DNA of 64,000 nt from Croceibacterium_A sp044506885 (GCA_044506885.1 JBIQKC010000015.1:1-64000), one strand, 5' to 3'; counted from the first letter of the stretch, positions 26,801 to 41,800 are shown. The notes: generated from the letters alone by a model not told the origin. A program made the numbers and translations.

Positions 26801-29800
26801 GACTGGCTGGCGGTGTAATTGCCCGTCGAATCCTGGCGTTCGACGAACACCTCGGCCGCACCCAGCAACACCTCCTTCGGCACCCGCACCGTCAGCGTCG
26901 CACTCTCGTATGTTCCCGAATAGTCGAAGTTGGGATTGACCGTCATGGCTCCGTCGGGATGGGTGATGAGGCCGGTCACGTAGACCGGGGGCGTCCCTTC
27001 GCTCATGCGGAAACCGACCCGCGCGAAACGCAGGGCGAGGCTGGAAAGTCCGGAGGAAACGAAGTTGCTGCCCGTGATCGCCAGCGTTGCGTTGCCACCG
27101 GAATCGACAATGGTCTGCGCACCGGTGATGAGCGGCTGATCGTCGGCGATGTCATCGGGCAGGTTGAGGTCCGGGAAGATGCGCGTCAGTTGCCCATCCT
27201 GGTTGGGGAAGACGTCGAACTCGGTAATGGTCCTGGTCTGGGCCCAATCATTGATGAGCCTCATGCGAACGTATTCGTAGCCCAGGGGGGCTGCCATCAG
27301 GGCAAACGCCGCCGGCACCATGCTCAGCGCGCCAACCGCGCCGGTCACCCCGCCAACCGCAGCGATCCCGAGAATGGGAGAGAACGCCACGGCCACCTTG
27401 GCGATGTGTTCCAGGTCGATACGGATCGCGCCTGTGGGCTGAGCCGCCCGCGCCACCATGGTCTGCGCGCGATCGCTGAAGCCTGGGATAAGCTTCATCC
27501 CCGGATAGGGGGGCGAAGCAGTTCGCGCGATGCCATCCTCGCCCACCACGCCGGAATCGACGATGGTCCAGACTTCCATTTCCTCGCCGTTCTCGCCGAT
27601 CGGCAGCAACAGCTTCTGGAAGAAGAACACTTCATCGCCGGGCGAGGCATTGTCGCCCACGGGCACGCCCATCTGCACCGAACCGACGATTTCATCGCCC
27701 GAAACCGCCAGATCGAAAGCGCCGGCGAATTCGAGCCAGTCGGGAACGGGCAGGCCCAGCTGATCTTCCGTCAGGGCCGAAATCTCGATCGTCGCCTCAC
27801 CATCGACCTGACCCTGTCCGATCGCCACGGTCACGCCGTCGTGGGTGGCGACGCCGCCTTGCTCGCCCAGGGTAACCGCCGGTCCTTCGACCGGGGGGGC
27901 GACTTTCACGAGCACCCGGTCTTCGGCATAGGGATAGATGACTGTTATGACGGTTTCACCCACGCCGACCGCCCGGATCAGCCCGTCGGCGGTTACGGTG
28001 ACAACGTCTTCATTGCCGCTGACATATGTTACGCCATCGGCGGTGCCGCGGACGAATATCTCGCCGCTCACGCCGAGCTGGGTGATAACCTGGCGGGTGC
28101 CGCCTTCGGGCACGATGGTTACCGTGTCCGGGTAGGCATCGATTCCCATGATGTCGGCGATGACCTGGCGCCCTTCGGTCGGCCTGCCCACCGTCACCAC
28201 CGTTGCGGCATGCACATTGCCCCGGCTGGCGCGCAGGATCGTAGAGCCTTGGGCTAGTCCGATAACCTCTGGATTGGCGGTCAGAGTCGCCACCAGCGGA
28301 TCGTCCACCGAAACCGACAGGTATTCGAACGGCAGGAAGACATCCGCCTGATCGGCGAACGTGCCGCGCACTTCTACACCGGCGCTCTCCCCGGCATAAG
28401 CGAAGCCCAGCGCCCGCTCCACGAAATCGATCGCCAGCAACGGCGCGTCGGACACCGCGATGTCCAGCACAGCCGTGGCGGAGCTGCCGAAGCCGTCATC
28501 CGCCACGATGCGGATTGTCCCGACGACGCTCGACCCGGCATCAGGCCGGAACACCAGACCCTGACCATCGGCCGTGATGCTGGCCGTGCCGCCGGTCACG
28601 TCGAGGATGCGGTAATAGATCCGGTCGCCGTCCGGATCGCTCGCCACTGCGGCCAGATCCACCGTCAGCGGCAGATCGACATGCGTGAGCAGGTCGGGCA
28701 GTTCGGCCGCGACGACCGGCGAGACGTTGGCCCGGAAATTGTAGTTGGCCGCAAGGAGCTGGCGATCGGTCGCATCGACCACGCCGTCGCCGGAAACGTC
28801 TGTCGCCGGGCCACCCGCCGCGAGCGCGGCGCTGTCGGCGCCATCGACCCGCCCGTCGCCGTTGATGTCGCCGGCAACGCCCAGTTCCAGCGTGTATGCG
28901 CCCTCGCCCGCGAGCGCGAGTTCGAACAGTCCGGGCTCTTCGATCACGAACAGCGACACCGTGCGGTTGCCGACTGTTTCGCTCCCGATCGCTGTCGCAC
29001 CGGGGATGGAGGGGCTGACGTCGCCTGTCGTGACGACCCGCAGGATGACCGAGCCGGGCTCCGTCAGGCCGATCTCGCTGTCGCGGATGGTGAAGGCATA
29101 GCTCGCGCCGCCGTCCAGTCCGATCTCGCCGCTGACGACCTGGCCAGCGAAGCTGGCGGCGGTGGCAAGGTCGCCCTCGATGTCGGAAACGGTGACCGCT
29201 CCATCGGCGCCGTAGGCCACCTTTTGCCCGGCGCCCTCGCTCGGGATCTCGAGAACAAGCCGCTCGCCTTCGTAACCGTAGCGCACGCTCCGGCCCTCGG
29301 CGAGATCGCGGACCGCGGTGAGGTTGCCCTGCTCGTCATACTCGTAGACGATGGAGGCCCCGCCCGGGCCGGTCACCCTTTCGACCTTGCCCATGGCGTT
29401 GCGGACAAACAGCAAGGCGTCACCGCCCGAACCGATCACGCCGCTGTCGCCGATGACCAGCGCGCCCAGCGCGGAGCGGATGGCGACCGTCCCCCGGACA
29501 GTGTCTATCGTATAGCTGACGCCATTGGCGGATGTCAGCGTATAGTCCTTGCTGCCGTGGATCGATGCCGCCGGATTGTAGGCCGATCCGGATTCGACTT
29601 CGTAGAAGCTGGCGCCAATCTTGCGCAGTTGCGCATCGGCGGATGTCAGCGTGTAGCCATGATCGCCATCGGCGACCCAGCCCGGGCGATAGAATGTGAC
29701 CGAGCCGATGGTCTCTACGGTCGGCGCGAAGGTGAACCCGGCCCGCTCTCCGGTCGGCAAGGTGAGGTAGAGGCGGGTGCCTTCCTTGATGCCCGGCCAC

Positions 29801-32800
29801 GAGCCGTCGAGCTGACGCTGCGACCCCACGCTTGTCTGCACATCGACATCGAGGCCGAGGAAGCTCCAGTCGCCCGCGAGACTGTCATACCGCCGCACCA
29901 GTTCGAACGGCACGGTGCCGAGAAGTCCACCGAAGTCGGTTTCCGAGGCCGTATGCCGCCCGACCTTGTCCGCGCCCGACCGCAGCTCGACAGCCACGGT
30001 TTCGGACGTCGTGCGGCCGGAAATGTCCGTCGCCGACAAGTGCAGCCGATAGAAGCCATCGGCGAGCGAGCGGGCGTCCAGTTCGGCCAGCACGCCGTCG
30101 ATGGAGATTTCACCGGAGGCCAATGTCCGGACGACCGCTCCGTCCTGCGTCAGCAACTGGAGCGTCCATCGATCGAGATTGGCGTCCGTAACGCTGCCCC
30201 CGATGCCGGCGAGTCCGGTAAAGACATCACCGGGCAGCGCGGCAAGGGCCACCACCGGCGCGCTGGTATCGGCCGGGTCGCGCACCTTGAGCTGCCGCGT
30301 AACCGTCGCCACGCCGCCATCGGCGTCGCGCGCGGTGGCGACCAGTTCGTACTTGCCCGGCGCCGTCGGCGTAAAGCTGGCGCGGTTGTTGTGGTCGAGC
30401 GTCATGGCGACGCCATCGATGGTCAGCGTGAGTTCGACGATATCCGCCAGGCTGTCCGCTTGCGGAGTGACGATTACGGCCTGTCCGGGGACCGGAGCGA
30501 AACTCGGCGTGAGGTCGATCCGCAGCGCCGGCGGGACCGGTTCGAGCAAGGCGCGAACGAGGATATTGCGCGTCGTCCGCGTATGACCGTCATCGACGAT
30601 CAGGCGCACGACATAGTCGCCGCCCTGACCCGGGCCGGGAAGCCACCTGAATTCGCCGGTCGACGCGTCGATCGTCGCCCCTTCGGGGAGATTTTCGGCG
30701 GCGTAGGTCAGCGTATCGTCGGAGTCCGCGTCCGCTGCGGCGATGACGAAGCTCTTTTCCTCGCCGATGGTGAACGCGTGGAAGCCCTCGGTGATGACCG
30801 GCGCGCGATTGATGTTCGCCACGCGAACGAGCACGTCCATCTCGCTGACCGCGCCGGACGGGTCCACGGCGCGGAACGTCACCACGTGGTCGCCGCCCTG
30901 GTCGTAGCCGGGAGTCCACTGAAATTCGCCGCGGCCGGGAACGAACAGCGCGCCGGCGGGCAGCCCGCGGACCACCGAATACTGCACCGGATCGCCGTCC
31001 GGATCGCCCGCCACGACGCGGAACAGAAGGTCCGTGCCTTCGCGAGCGAGTTGCATCCCGAGCGGAACGAAGGTCGGCGCCTGGTTGTCGTTGGCAACCC
31101 TCAGGACGACCGTCTCGCTGCTGACCGAGTGACCGTCGCTGACGGTGAACGTGACGGTATAGTCGCCTGCCTGATCGAGATGCGGCGTCCAGTTGAACGT
31201 CCCGGAAATCGGGTCCAGCGTCGCGCCTTCCGGCGCGCCGGTCATGGTGAAGGTCAGCGTATCGCCATCGGGATCCTGGCCGCGCAACTCGAACGAGAGC
31301 GCGTTCCCTTCGGCGGCGTCCTTGTCGCCCACCGGCGCGATCTGAACGGCGGCATTCGTCGCGCGTACGATGACCTTGAAGCCAACGGTCGTACTGGCCG
31401 GCGCGGCAATTCCGTTGCCGCTGTCGGTGACGGTGACCGTGGCATCGTACTCGCCGATCTGGGCGGCCGTCGGCGTCCACTGCACGATCGCCTTGCCATA
31501 GACTGCGCTCGGGCTGATGGTCGCCCCACCCGGCAGGCCGGAGAGCGCATAGGTCAGCGCGTCCTGGTCCATGTCCCCGACGTCGATCGTCACGCTCATC
31601 GGTTCGCCGACCACGGCAACGGTATCGCCGACATGGGAGATGACCGGCGCTTCGTTGTCGCTTTCGACGCTGACGACGAACGTGTAGCTGACCGTGCGTG
31701 GCGCCGCGCCGTTCTCGCCTTGGTCGGTCGCGCTCGCTATCAGCGTGTAGTCGCCGCGATCGTTGTCTCCGGGCGCGATCCGGACGCTCGCGGTACCATC
31801 GCCGTTGTCGACGACGGTAACGAAGCCGGGCAACGGACGGAAAGGCGATTCATTCCGCAAGGACAGCGTAAGCGGCAACCCTTCCGGATCGGTCGCGTTG
31901 ACGGTGAATTCATGCACCGCCCCCTTCTCGACCGAGACGTTCTCGATCTCCGCGATCTGCGGCGGCAGGTTCTGCTCGAACACGGTTATGGGAACGACAA
32001 TTTCCGTGCTGATCGGCGTTTCCCCGTCACCGTCGTCGGTGGCGCGGAAGGTGATCTGGTACTGGCCGGCCTGCGCCGTGCCGGGCAGCCACGAGAACTG
32101 CCAGGTTTCGGGATCGAAGGTCGCCCCTTCGGGCAGCTCTCCGACGACTTCGACCTCAACGGTGGGCGGGAACATGCCGAGTTCGACAAGTTCGCCGGCA
32201 GCGTTGCGCTGCCAGGGAAGGTAGTAAGGATTGTCGGGATCGAACGCGAAAGCGGTGAACGCCAGATGCTGGCCTTCAAACACCTGCCAACCGTCCAACT
32301 GCTGGAAAACCGGGGCGCCGTTCGCATTGAGCACGGAGATGCGTACCGGGAAAGTCTGGCGTGTCGCACCATCATCGATCGTGAAATTGACCGTGTATGT
32401 TCCCTGCTGCGTGTAGAGGGGCGTCCACTCGACTTCACCCGTCGCCTGATTGAGCGTCATGCCGAACGGCAGGTTCTCGCTCGAGAATGAAAGCCGCGCG
32501 CTTTCCTCGGCGTCGACAGCGATGACAAAGCGCATCACGTCGCCTTCGCGCGTCACGACTTCCGACGGGATCGTCACCTGCGGAGGTTTTGGCGCCTCGC
32601 GAATCGCAAACGTGATGATCTTCTCGGTCTGCTCGATGCCGTCGCTGGCGTAGAAGCTCACGTCATAGAGACCGGCGGATTCGTAACCCATCGTCCAGAC
32701 GAATGTCCGCGTCGAAGAATCGAACGTCGCGCCGGCGGGAAGGTTGTCCGCCCAGTAGGTAAGCGGATCGTTGTCTTCGTCGAAACCGACCATCTGGAAT

Positions 32801-35800
32801 ACGAAAGCGTCGCCTTCCTCGCCGAGCAGGAGATCGGGTATGTCGCGGAAGATCGGCGCGTGATTGCCGTTGGTCACCGAAATGGCGAAGCGCTGCAAGC
32901 TGATCGCGCCGCGCGTATCGATCGCCTCGACCACGACGGACGTCAGCGCGGCGGCATCGGACGACGGAGTCCAGGTGATGAGCCCGGTGGAGCTGTCGAT
33001 GGACATGCCCTCGGGCGCCGTGAGAAGGCCGAAGAACACCGCCTGGCCCTGCGCGTCTTCGGCGACGACCTGATAGGAATAAGCGGAGCCCACCTCCGCC
33101 TCGAGCGGCGGTTCGCTGGTGAAAGCCGGCGCGGTGTTCGGCGGCATTCCCGCCACGACGCCGGCAACGAACGACAGGCGCTGCGTCCCGCCTGTCGCGA
33201 TAGTGACCGTTCGGCCGGTGGTGGATTCGCCAGCCTCGAGAACGCCGCCCGCGGGCAGCGAGCCGGCGAGGTCGATCAGCCAGCGCCCGTCGCCGCTTTG
33301 TCCGGCGGCATTGAGCGGGACGCCGGTGAATCCGGCGAGCGGATCGATCGTCAGCAGCGCGGGGAGCGTGATAGGCCCGTCGGTGCGATTGATGATCGTC
33401 ACGTCGTAGGAAATCGTGCCCGTGAGGCGGTCGAGCCGGGTGTTGCTGAACACCAGGTCGACCAGCGCCGAAATATCGTCGAAGGCATCGAAGGACGTCT
33501 GGTAGTCCGCTCCCAGACGCTGGCCCATCTGGCTGGTCAGGGCTGAATCGATCGTCAGCGTATACGAGTCGGGCAGCAGCGTGCCGAAGCTGAGGAACGC
33601 GGTGCGAGACGCGGTGTCGTAGGTGATGGAACGGAGCACGGCATTGCCCGTCCCCTCGCCCGCCAGCGCATAATGGTCGGGATTCAGCACCGACCCGGCA
33701 TCGTCAGCCGAACCGACGAACATGTCCTGGTCGAACGTCACCGACAGGAACCCCTGCGGTAGCGCGATCTGCGCGCCGGCGGGCGGATTCGTGGCGACGA
33801 CCGTCGGCGCGACCGCCGGGGCGACCACGTCCACCTGGTTGCTCTGGCTGATCAGCAGCCGCCCGTCACTGGTGGTGTGGACCACGTCGCCGCGCGAGCC
33901 GCTGGTCGCTACGGCAACCCGGTGCATGGTGGCGAGATCGACCATCGTCAGTTCGCTGCCCTGCTGCGCAAGGCCATTGTCGCCCACCGTGCCCGAGGTG
34001 TGCGAGACGAACATCAGCCCTTCCAGCGCCGTGCCTTCGCGCCCGAAGGCGACCGAATCCGCCGGCGCGTCGAAGGTCAGCATCGTTTCCGCGCGCTGGC
34101 GGTCGGTAAAGCGCACGACTTGCGTCCGGTCCGGCCAGGTCACGGCCCAGAGCCGGCCGTCGTTGTCGAACGCCAGGCTGCCGACGCGCAGATCTTCGTC
34201 GCGGCTCCACTGAGTGAAACTGCCATCGGCGGGGTTGAACAGCGCGATGCCGCTGTTGGTCGAGACGAAGATCTCGCCCGTTTCCGGATTGACCGCGAGC
34301 GCGATGGTGATCCCGTCGCCGAAGCGGTCGAGGATCGCCCCGGTTTCCGGGTCGAGCAGCAGCAGTGCGCCGCCGCCGCTGGTCGCCCACAGGCGTCCCT
34401 CGTTGTCGAAAGCCATGTTGAACACCGGCACGTCGAGCTGCGCCAGCGGCTGGCCCGCCGCGCCGCCGTTGGCGTCGAAGCGCCAGATGCTGCCGCGATT
34501 GGCCCCGCCGGAAATCAGCAAGTCGCCGTCCGGCGTCTCGACGATCGCCATCGGCCCGATGCCGCCGTGGCTCTGGCCGATGCCGGTGGCGAAGGCGCGG
34601 CCGATGAACGGGCTCAGCACCGTGTCGAACTCGCTCGGCAGCGTCAGTGGATCGGCCGAGGGGATGTTGGCCTCGGCGGCGAGGAACAGCGCGTTGGTCG
34701 ACGGTGCGGGCGAGGGCGCCGGCGGCTGCCCGAAGTTGGGCGGCGTGGTTCCCGGCACGCCGGGCAGAGAGCCGAGGTTGACCGAGGAACCGTCGTCGAC
34801 CGCGTTGACCCCGGCCACCGGCATCTCGCGATTGCCGGCGACATCGGTCGCGAGCGCGAGGAATTCGTATGTCTTGCCGGCTTCGCCTTCGAACACCAGC
34901 GTGCCGCTCGCGTCGGTCAGCTTGCGCTGCCAGATGCGGAAATCGCCGCCGTTCTCGGCAACGTAGAGCGTGACATGCTTCACGCCAGAGCCGTTGTTGT
35001 CGTCGCGAACCGACCAATCGATCTGGAAGTTGTCGGTGGACCCGATCCGCGCGGCCGTGATTCGGCTCTCCGGCGCTTCGGCGTCGACAGCCTGGCTGAG
35101 CACCTCGGTATCCTCGGGCGCGAAGCCGCTCATGAGGATCCGCGCCGAGGCGTTCACCCGTTCGCCGGTTTCGATGTCGGCGGCAGGGGCGATCGTGTAG
35201 TTGACGAACCCGGCACCGGTCCCGAGCGCGTCGTTCGGGCCCAGCAGCCCGCGAGTAGTGTCCTGCAACACTTCGCCGGTCAGCGGATCGATCGCCTGGA
35301 TCAGCCAGCTCGCGCGCGCGGGCTCCTGATAGAGGTCGAGCACGGCGCTGATGCGCAGCACGAAACCACGCGTGGCGGTGAAGTCGATCTCGGTCTGGAA
35401 GCTCTTGCGCCCATCGGGCACGTCGATCGAGATGTCACCGATCTTGATGTCCCCGAAAGTGAAGCTGCGCCCGTCGAGCTGCGGATCGAGCTCGGTGACG
35501 ATCTGCACTTCGTTGACCCATGCGCCCGAACCGGCGGCGTTCTCGAACCCGACCGAATAGGGCAGCTCCTGGCTCGCCGGCAGCCAGCCGCCGGTGTCGA
35601 GGGTCTGCGGCCCGGTGATGGAGGCGAGCCGGCCCACCTGCCCTTCGGCATTGAAGTACTGGCTGAAATCGAGCGAAGCGAAGGGATCGCCGTCGACCGG
35701 CTCCGGACCGTTGATCTGGAAGTCCGCCGGAAGGCCGGCGCCGCGCTGGTCGAAAGCCATCCACGGCACGAAAATGCGGAACGCCTCGAAGAAGGTCTCG

Positions 35801-38800
35801 TTGTCGAGCCCGAGATCGAAATCCTCGAAATCGGGCAGCGCCGGGATCGGTATCTCGCCGACATAACGCTCGCTCTGGCGCGGATCCATGAAATCGATCT
35901 CGGCCATCAGCCCGTCCTGGTGGCCGTAGAGCGTGCGCACCTGGTCGAAGAACGACAGCAGGTCGCCGTTCGAGCGAATCTCGTTGCCGGCCGGACCGAA
36001 CAGGATGCCCGACGCGAGCGTCGCCATCAGGCTGACGATATGCTGCTGGGTGCGGATCGGCGGGATTTCCGCCTCGTCGCGCAGCAGCTCGGCCTGTTCC
36101 AGCGCAGCGAGATAGAGATCGACCCATTCCTGCTCGTCCGCCGCGATCGCGAGCAAGGCGGGCGGAGCATCGTCGGAGGAAATCACCGCCTCGCGCAAGT
36201 CGCGCGCCTGCTGCGACTGGAACGCGACGAACTCGGCGCGCGTCATCGAAGTCGCCGCCGCCACGATGTGGAAACGGAACGGGATGAAGGGGATCTCGTC
36301 CTTGCTCGGGACCGCGGTGTTCTGCTGGAACAGGCCCACGAAATCGAGCTGGTCGAGAACGCCGCGAGCGGCGGGCATCTTGTCCTCGATGCTGTCCTTG
36401 ACCGCTTCCCACCACTCCTCGAGCGCGCCTTCGCCCTCGTCGAGAATCTCGTCGAGTTCGGGAAACACCTGCTGCATCCGGTTCTGGAAGGCCTCGAACG
36501 CTTTCGTCGCCATCTCCCGCAGGCCGGGATAGGTCAGCACGTTGAAGGTGAATCCGGCGAACCCGTCAGCGGGATGGTCGTAGAGGAAGCCCGACGTCAG
36601 CAGTTGACCGCTGGTGTTGGTGATGGATTCGAGGTTGATCCACGGCACCGTTCCGTTGGCCGACCCTTCGGCGCCTTCAGGCGCGCCGCGGACATTGGTG
36701 AAGAACTCCAGGAACTTCAGACCGTAGACGTATTCGTTGTAGTTCAGTTCGGGCACGCCGACCTGGAAATAGGTATAGGGCGCATCGAGGTTCGACAGGT
36801 TTTGCAGCGCGACCGAATAGGTCGCCTGGTCGCCGGCCAGGATCACCCGCGGCCCGCCCATGCCGATCGTGACTTCCGGCTCGATCCCGCGTTCGATCAG
36901 GAACCGGTAAGGTTCGACCGTCTCCGAACCGTCCGGATTGATGATCTTGAGGTCGTAGAGACCGTGCGGCGCGTCGGTGAAATCGAACTTGGCCACGATC
37001 GTGGCCGAATCGACAACTTCCCACGCGACCGGCTCGTATTCGGCGATGCCGGGCCGAACCAGCTTGACGATCGCGTCCTCGTGGAACTGCGCGCCCTTGA
37101 TGGTCGTGGTCACGTACTTGCCGTCGCCGCCACGGTCGGTGTCGATGTCGGTCACCACCAGCGGCAGCAGGTCGGCGATCAGGGTGACCTGGCTCCCTTC
37201 CTCCGGCCCGCTGTATCCGCGCACCAGCACGTAATAGACGCCCGGTTCGGTATCCGGGACGATCGCGGTCAGTTCCTGCGCCAGCGGACCGGTGTAGGTG
37301 GCGTCGTAGGCCGCCGAAGTCGGCACCGCATCGTGCCGCAGGAACACCTCGTTGATGCTGCGATCGTCATTCGCGCCGACGCGGAAACGCAGCGTCTGCT
37401 CCGGCGGAACCTCGATTCGGTAGAGCCGCTCCTGCCCCGGCTCGAGATCCACCGTCAGCGGAATGCCGAGCCGGAGTTCCTCGACCGAAATGCTCAGCGC
37501 ATCGGCCGAAGCGGTGGTGTTGTTGCCGTCGCCCACGTCCTCGTGCAACTGGTTGCGTACGTCGGTGCGGACGATGATGCGGTAATCGCCGCCGGCCGCG
37601 CCGGGGAGCGTGGTGTCGAGCGTAAGCGTGTAGCTTTCGCCTTCGGACAGCGACCCCGAGAAGTTGCCCCGGCCGAGCAGCTTGTCGCCGATGTCCCATG
37701 TCGCGTCGGACGAGAGATAGACCGCGTCGGTCCAGCTTCCGCTGGCCACCACGTCGCTGAAGTTCTGCACCGTCCAGCTGATCGAAATCGGATCGCCCGC
37801 TTCGCGGCTGCCGGGAACGACGATGTCGGTGACCATGATGTCGGTGGGCGGCGGCAGCTCGATAATCAGCGGATCGTCGGTGCCGCGCGCGTTGTTGAAC
37901 TCGTCGAGCTCGAACACCGTGCCGGTGGCGTTGTGACGCGCGGGATCGGTAACGACGAAGACGTAGTACGCCTCCGTGCCCAGGTTGGTGGGCATCGTCA
38001 GGTCGATCGAGACGTCGTAGCTGTCGCCGGCCCCCAGCCCGCCGGTGTGGCGCACGCTGCCAAGGAACCGGTCGGACGTCAGGTCGAGGTACGGATCGCG
38101 CGAGATATACACCAGGTCGTCCCACGCGCTTTGCAGGGCAGGGGTCGCGCCGCCGGTGTTGGTGACAGTATATTCGACCGTGAACTTCTGCCCCCGCACG
38201 ACCCGTTCCGGCGCGGAAACCGCCGAAACCGTCAGGTCGGGCGCCGCATAGGGCGTCAGCGTGATCGCCTTCGACGTGGTGTTGTTGCCTTCGCCCTGGA
38301 ACTCGCGGACCTTGCCGTCGGCATTGCCGCGCACGCCCTTCAGGCGCGACGACAGGGTGCTGCCGGCGATGCCGGATTCGCTGGGCCCGGAATCGGCCAT
38401 GGCGATGACGTGGAATTCGCCTTCGAGCTCGAACGGCAGGGTGACGATGGCGGTGGCGTAGTAGAATTCGCCGGGCGCAAGCACGCCCTTGTGCTCCGCC
38501 TCCGCCTTGACGATGACGCCGGGCGACGCCTCGCGCGACATCAGCCAGTCGCCCTCGTCGAGCGAGGCGTCGAGCGACAGGTACAGACGGTCGGTCCAGG
38601 CATCCTCGCGCGTCGCGCGGTTGCCGACGTTCTCCACCTTGAAGGTGACTTCGATCGTGCTGCCCGCCGCCATCGTCTCGGGCAGCGTCAGTTCGGTCAC
38701 CTTGAGGTCGGGCTCGCGATATTCGACCGGGAACTGGGCCTGCCCCACGTTGCCCTGGGGAAGCTCGAACGCGGCCTTCTTGAACCCGTTGTCGCGCAGG

Positions 38801-41800
38801 CTGTCGTTCGAGCCGCTGCGCACGATGTCTTCGGGAATCCTCTCGTCCGGCGAATTGACGAAGATGTAGACGTAATATTCGCCCTCGACGCCCGGCGGCA
38901 TCGCGAACTCGACGGTGCGGGTGTAGCTGTCGCCCGCGCCGAGCGGCTCGTTCGGCTGGATTACCGTGGCGACCTTCTGCGCCCGCCCGCGGATGAAAGT
39001 CGGATCCTTGGAAATCCAGACCGAGTCGGCCCAGTACTCGGTGCCGCTCCAGACCGCCGCGCCCTTGTTCTCGACGGTATAGGTGACGCTGGTCAGCTCG
39101 CCCGAATAGGACGGCGCGCCCGGCGCGGCGGGAACCACGCTGACAATCTGCAAATCGGCCGGCGCATTGGTCACTTGCGTGGCGACGAACTTCTCGTTGT
39201 CGAGATTGTTGGTGTCGCCGGCCATCGTCGAACGGACGATCACGTACATCCCCGCCGCCGCCGGATTGAGGTCGAAGGTGGCGCTGTTGGTGTAGCTCTG
39301 CCCCGGATCGAGCGGCCTCAGGTTGGTGAACTGGCCGAGATCGAAGATATTGTCCGCGTCCTGGAGCAGCGGCGCGTCGGCCAGATAGACACGGTCGATC
39401 CACTGGGTGGACGTCACGTCTCCGCTCGCGCTTACGGTCCACGAAACCGTGAAGGGCTCGCCCCCGGCCCCCGTCGGATCGGCGGTGACCGAATCGACCG
39501 CGATCGCCCTGGCGTTCGGCTGCGGCGGCGTGCCGACGATCGAGATCGCCCGCGCGCGATAGTTGCTGCTGTTGATTTCGTTCGGATCGTCCGGATTGAC
39601 GTTGGTGGCGAGCGAATCCTCGAGCAGCGTGCCGTACGGATCGACCCACGGCATGATGTAGTACGTGCCCGATTCGAGGCCCGTCGGCAGCGTGATTTCG
39701 AGCTGGCGATCGTAGCCCTCGCCCACCGCCAGCACGCCGCCGGTGTATTGCAGCGTGGTCAGGCGGATGTCGCCCTGGCCCGGATGCGGCCGGTTCTTGT
39801 CGCGCGTGAGCCAGATCTGCTCGGTCCATGCGCCCAGATCGCTGTCGCCCGCGCCCCGGTTGGTGACGGTGTAGCGGACTTCGACGCTGTCGCCCTCGAA
39901 CGCCTGCGCCACCGTAACCACGTTGTCGACCACCAGATCCGCGAACGGGATCGGATCGACATAGAGCTCGTGCGCGGTCAGATTGCTCTGGACCGTGTCG
40001 TTCGGCCATTCGTCGATCGCGTTGCCGGCATCGGTCTGCACCAGTACGTAAACGGTGCCGCGGAACCGCTTCGGTATCGTGAAGGTGTTCGAGGACGTGC
40101 TGTATTCTTCGAGCGTGTCGAGCGCGGACTGGTTCTGGTGGCTGGAGACGAGGATGTCGTCGCTGGTCAGCTTGTCGTCGAGCGACAGCCACACCCGATC
40201 GGTCCACTCGCCGTTGGCCGCCACCAGCCCCTGGTTGATGACCGTGAACTCGATCGACGCCGTGGCGCCGGCGCTGACGCGTTCCGGCGCGGTCACGCTG
40301 CTGACCTGAAGGTCGGGGCGCGGCTTGACCGAAACCAGGATCGCCCGGTCGTCGACCAGCGTGTTGTTCGCCTCGCCGCCATGTTCGTAGACCGTGTTCG
40401 TGGCATCGGTGATTACCGTCACCTCGAAGCGGTCGCTGGTCTTGTCGGGGAGACGCATCTCCTCGCGCCGGGTATAGCTTTGCCCGGCCGCGAGGGGCCC
40501 GGTGTACGAATACGTGCCGATCAGCGTGCCCAGCCCGGTCTCGCCGGCCTTGCGCAGATAGACCCGGTCGACCCAGCTTCCACCGGCGCTCGCCAGCCCT
40601 TCGTTGGCGACGGTCCACTCGACGTCGATGACCGAGCCTTCGACGCCCGTTTCCGGCGCGGAGATGGCCTTGACCCGCAAGTCCGGCGATGGTGAGAGCG
40701 TGATGTCTATGACGTCCGACTGGCGCGAATTGTTGCCGGTGAAGACGAATTCGTAGGGAACGGACGTGTTGCGCGGATCGGTCGCGCCCGGCACTTCCAC
40801 CACGATCCGGTACTGCCCGCTGATGCCTTCGGGCAGCGTGAAGTTGGCGGTGCGGACGTAGTTGTCGTCGGGCGCGAGGAAGCCCAGGTGGTTGACGTTG
40901 CCCAGGCGCACCCGCCCGCTGCCGTCCAGCTTCTCCAGCCACACCACGTCGTTCCAGCTGGCGCTGCTCGTCAGCCCCGGTCCCTGGTTGCCCACGGTCC
41001 ACTGGACGCTGATCCCGCCTCCGGAAAGCGCCGTCGCCGGCGCTTCGACCGACTGGAGGTAGAGGTCCGCCCACGGCATCGGCGTGACGTCGAAATTGCC
41101 GCCGAGGAAGCCGCGGTTGGCGTCGCTGCCGTTCTCGAACACCTGATCCGCAGCGTCGGTGCGCACGAACAGCGTGTAGCGGCCGTAGAAGCCCGCGGGC
41201 AGGATCAGATTGACGCTGGCGTCATAGCTTTCGCCCACCGCCAGCGCGCCTTCGTGCGCGAGTTCGCCCAGCACGATGTCGTCGGCGTTGCCGTAGACAT
41301 CGTCGCGCGAGACGATGATGCGATCGATCCAGCTCGAAACCGCGCCTGCGCCGGTGCCGAGGTTGGTGACCGTCCAGCCGACCGTCACGCGCGCGGGATC
41401 CTCGATCGTCAGCGCCGGGGCGGTGACGTTGCTCACCTCGAGATCCGCATAAGGCGCGAGGTCCACCGCGATGTCTGTCGAAGCGTGGTTGTTCGTTTCG
41501 CCCGCGCTGGTTTCGATCACCTGCGCTCCGCTATCGGTGCGGACGATCAGCTTGTAGGGGCCCTGCGCATCGATCGGCAGCGTGACGGTGAGCGCGCCCT
41601 CGTACGTCTCGCCCGCCAGCAGCGCGCTCCCGGCAACCAGCTCGCCGAGCTTGATGTCGCCGGCGCCCACGGTGTCGTCGAGCGAGAGCCACACGCTGTC
41701 GGTCCAGCCGGTCAGCGTCGGCCCGGTGCCCTGGTTGCTGATCTTCCAGGTGACTTCGATCGTGCTGTTCGATTCGACGTTCGCGCCGCCCGAATGCGCG

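Noticed and set aside
29150..29970. RHS toxin delivery element
   Set aside because: Only a couple of YD-like repeats, no core-closing motif and no toxin/immunity pair follow.
33877..40695. A 2,272-codon open frame on the plus strand opposite the giant gene (also 17797-22584 and others)
   Set aside because: Long antisense frames are expected in GC-rich genes with strong codon bias. The translations are low-complexity, rich in Arg, Ala, Gly and Asp, with no domain, and the minus-strand frame has clear domains throughout.
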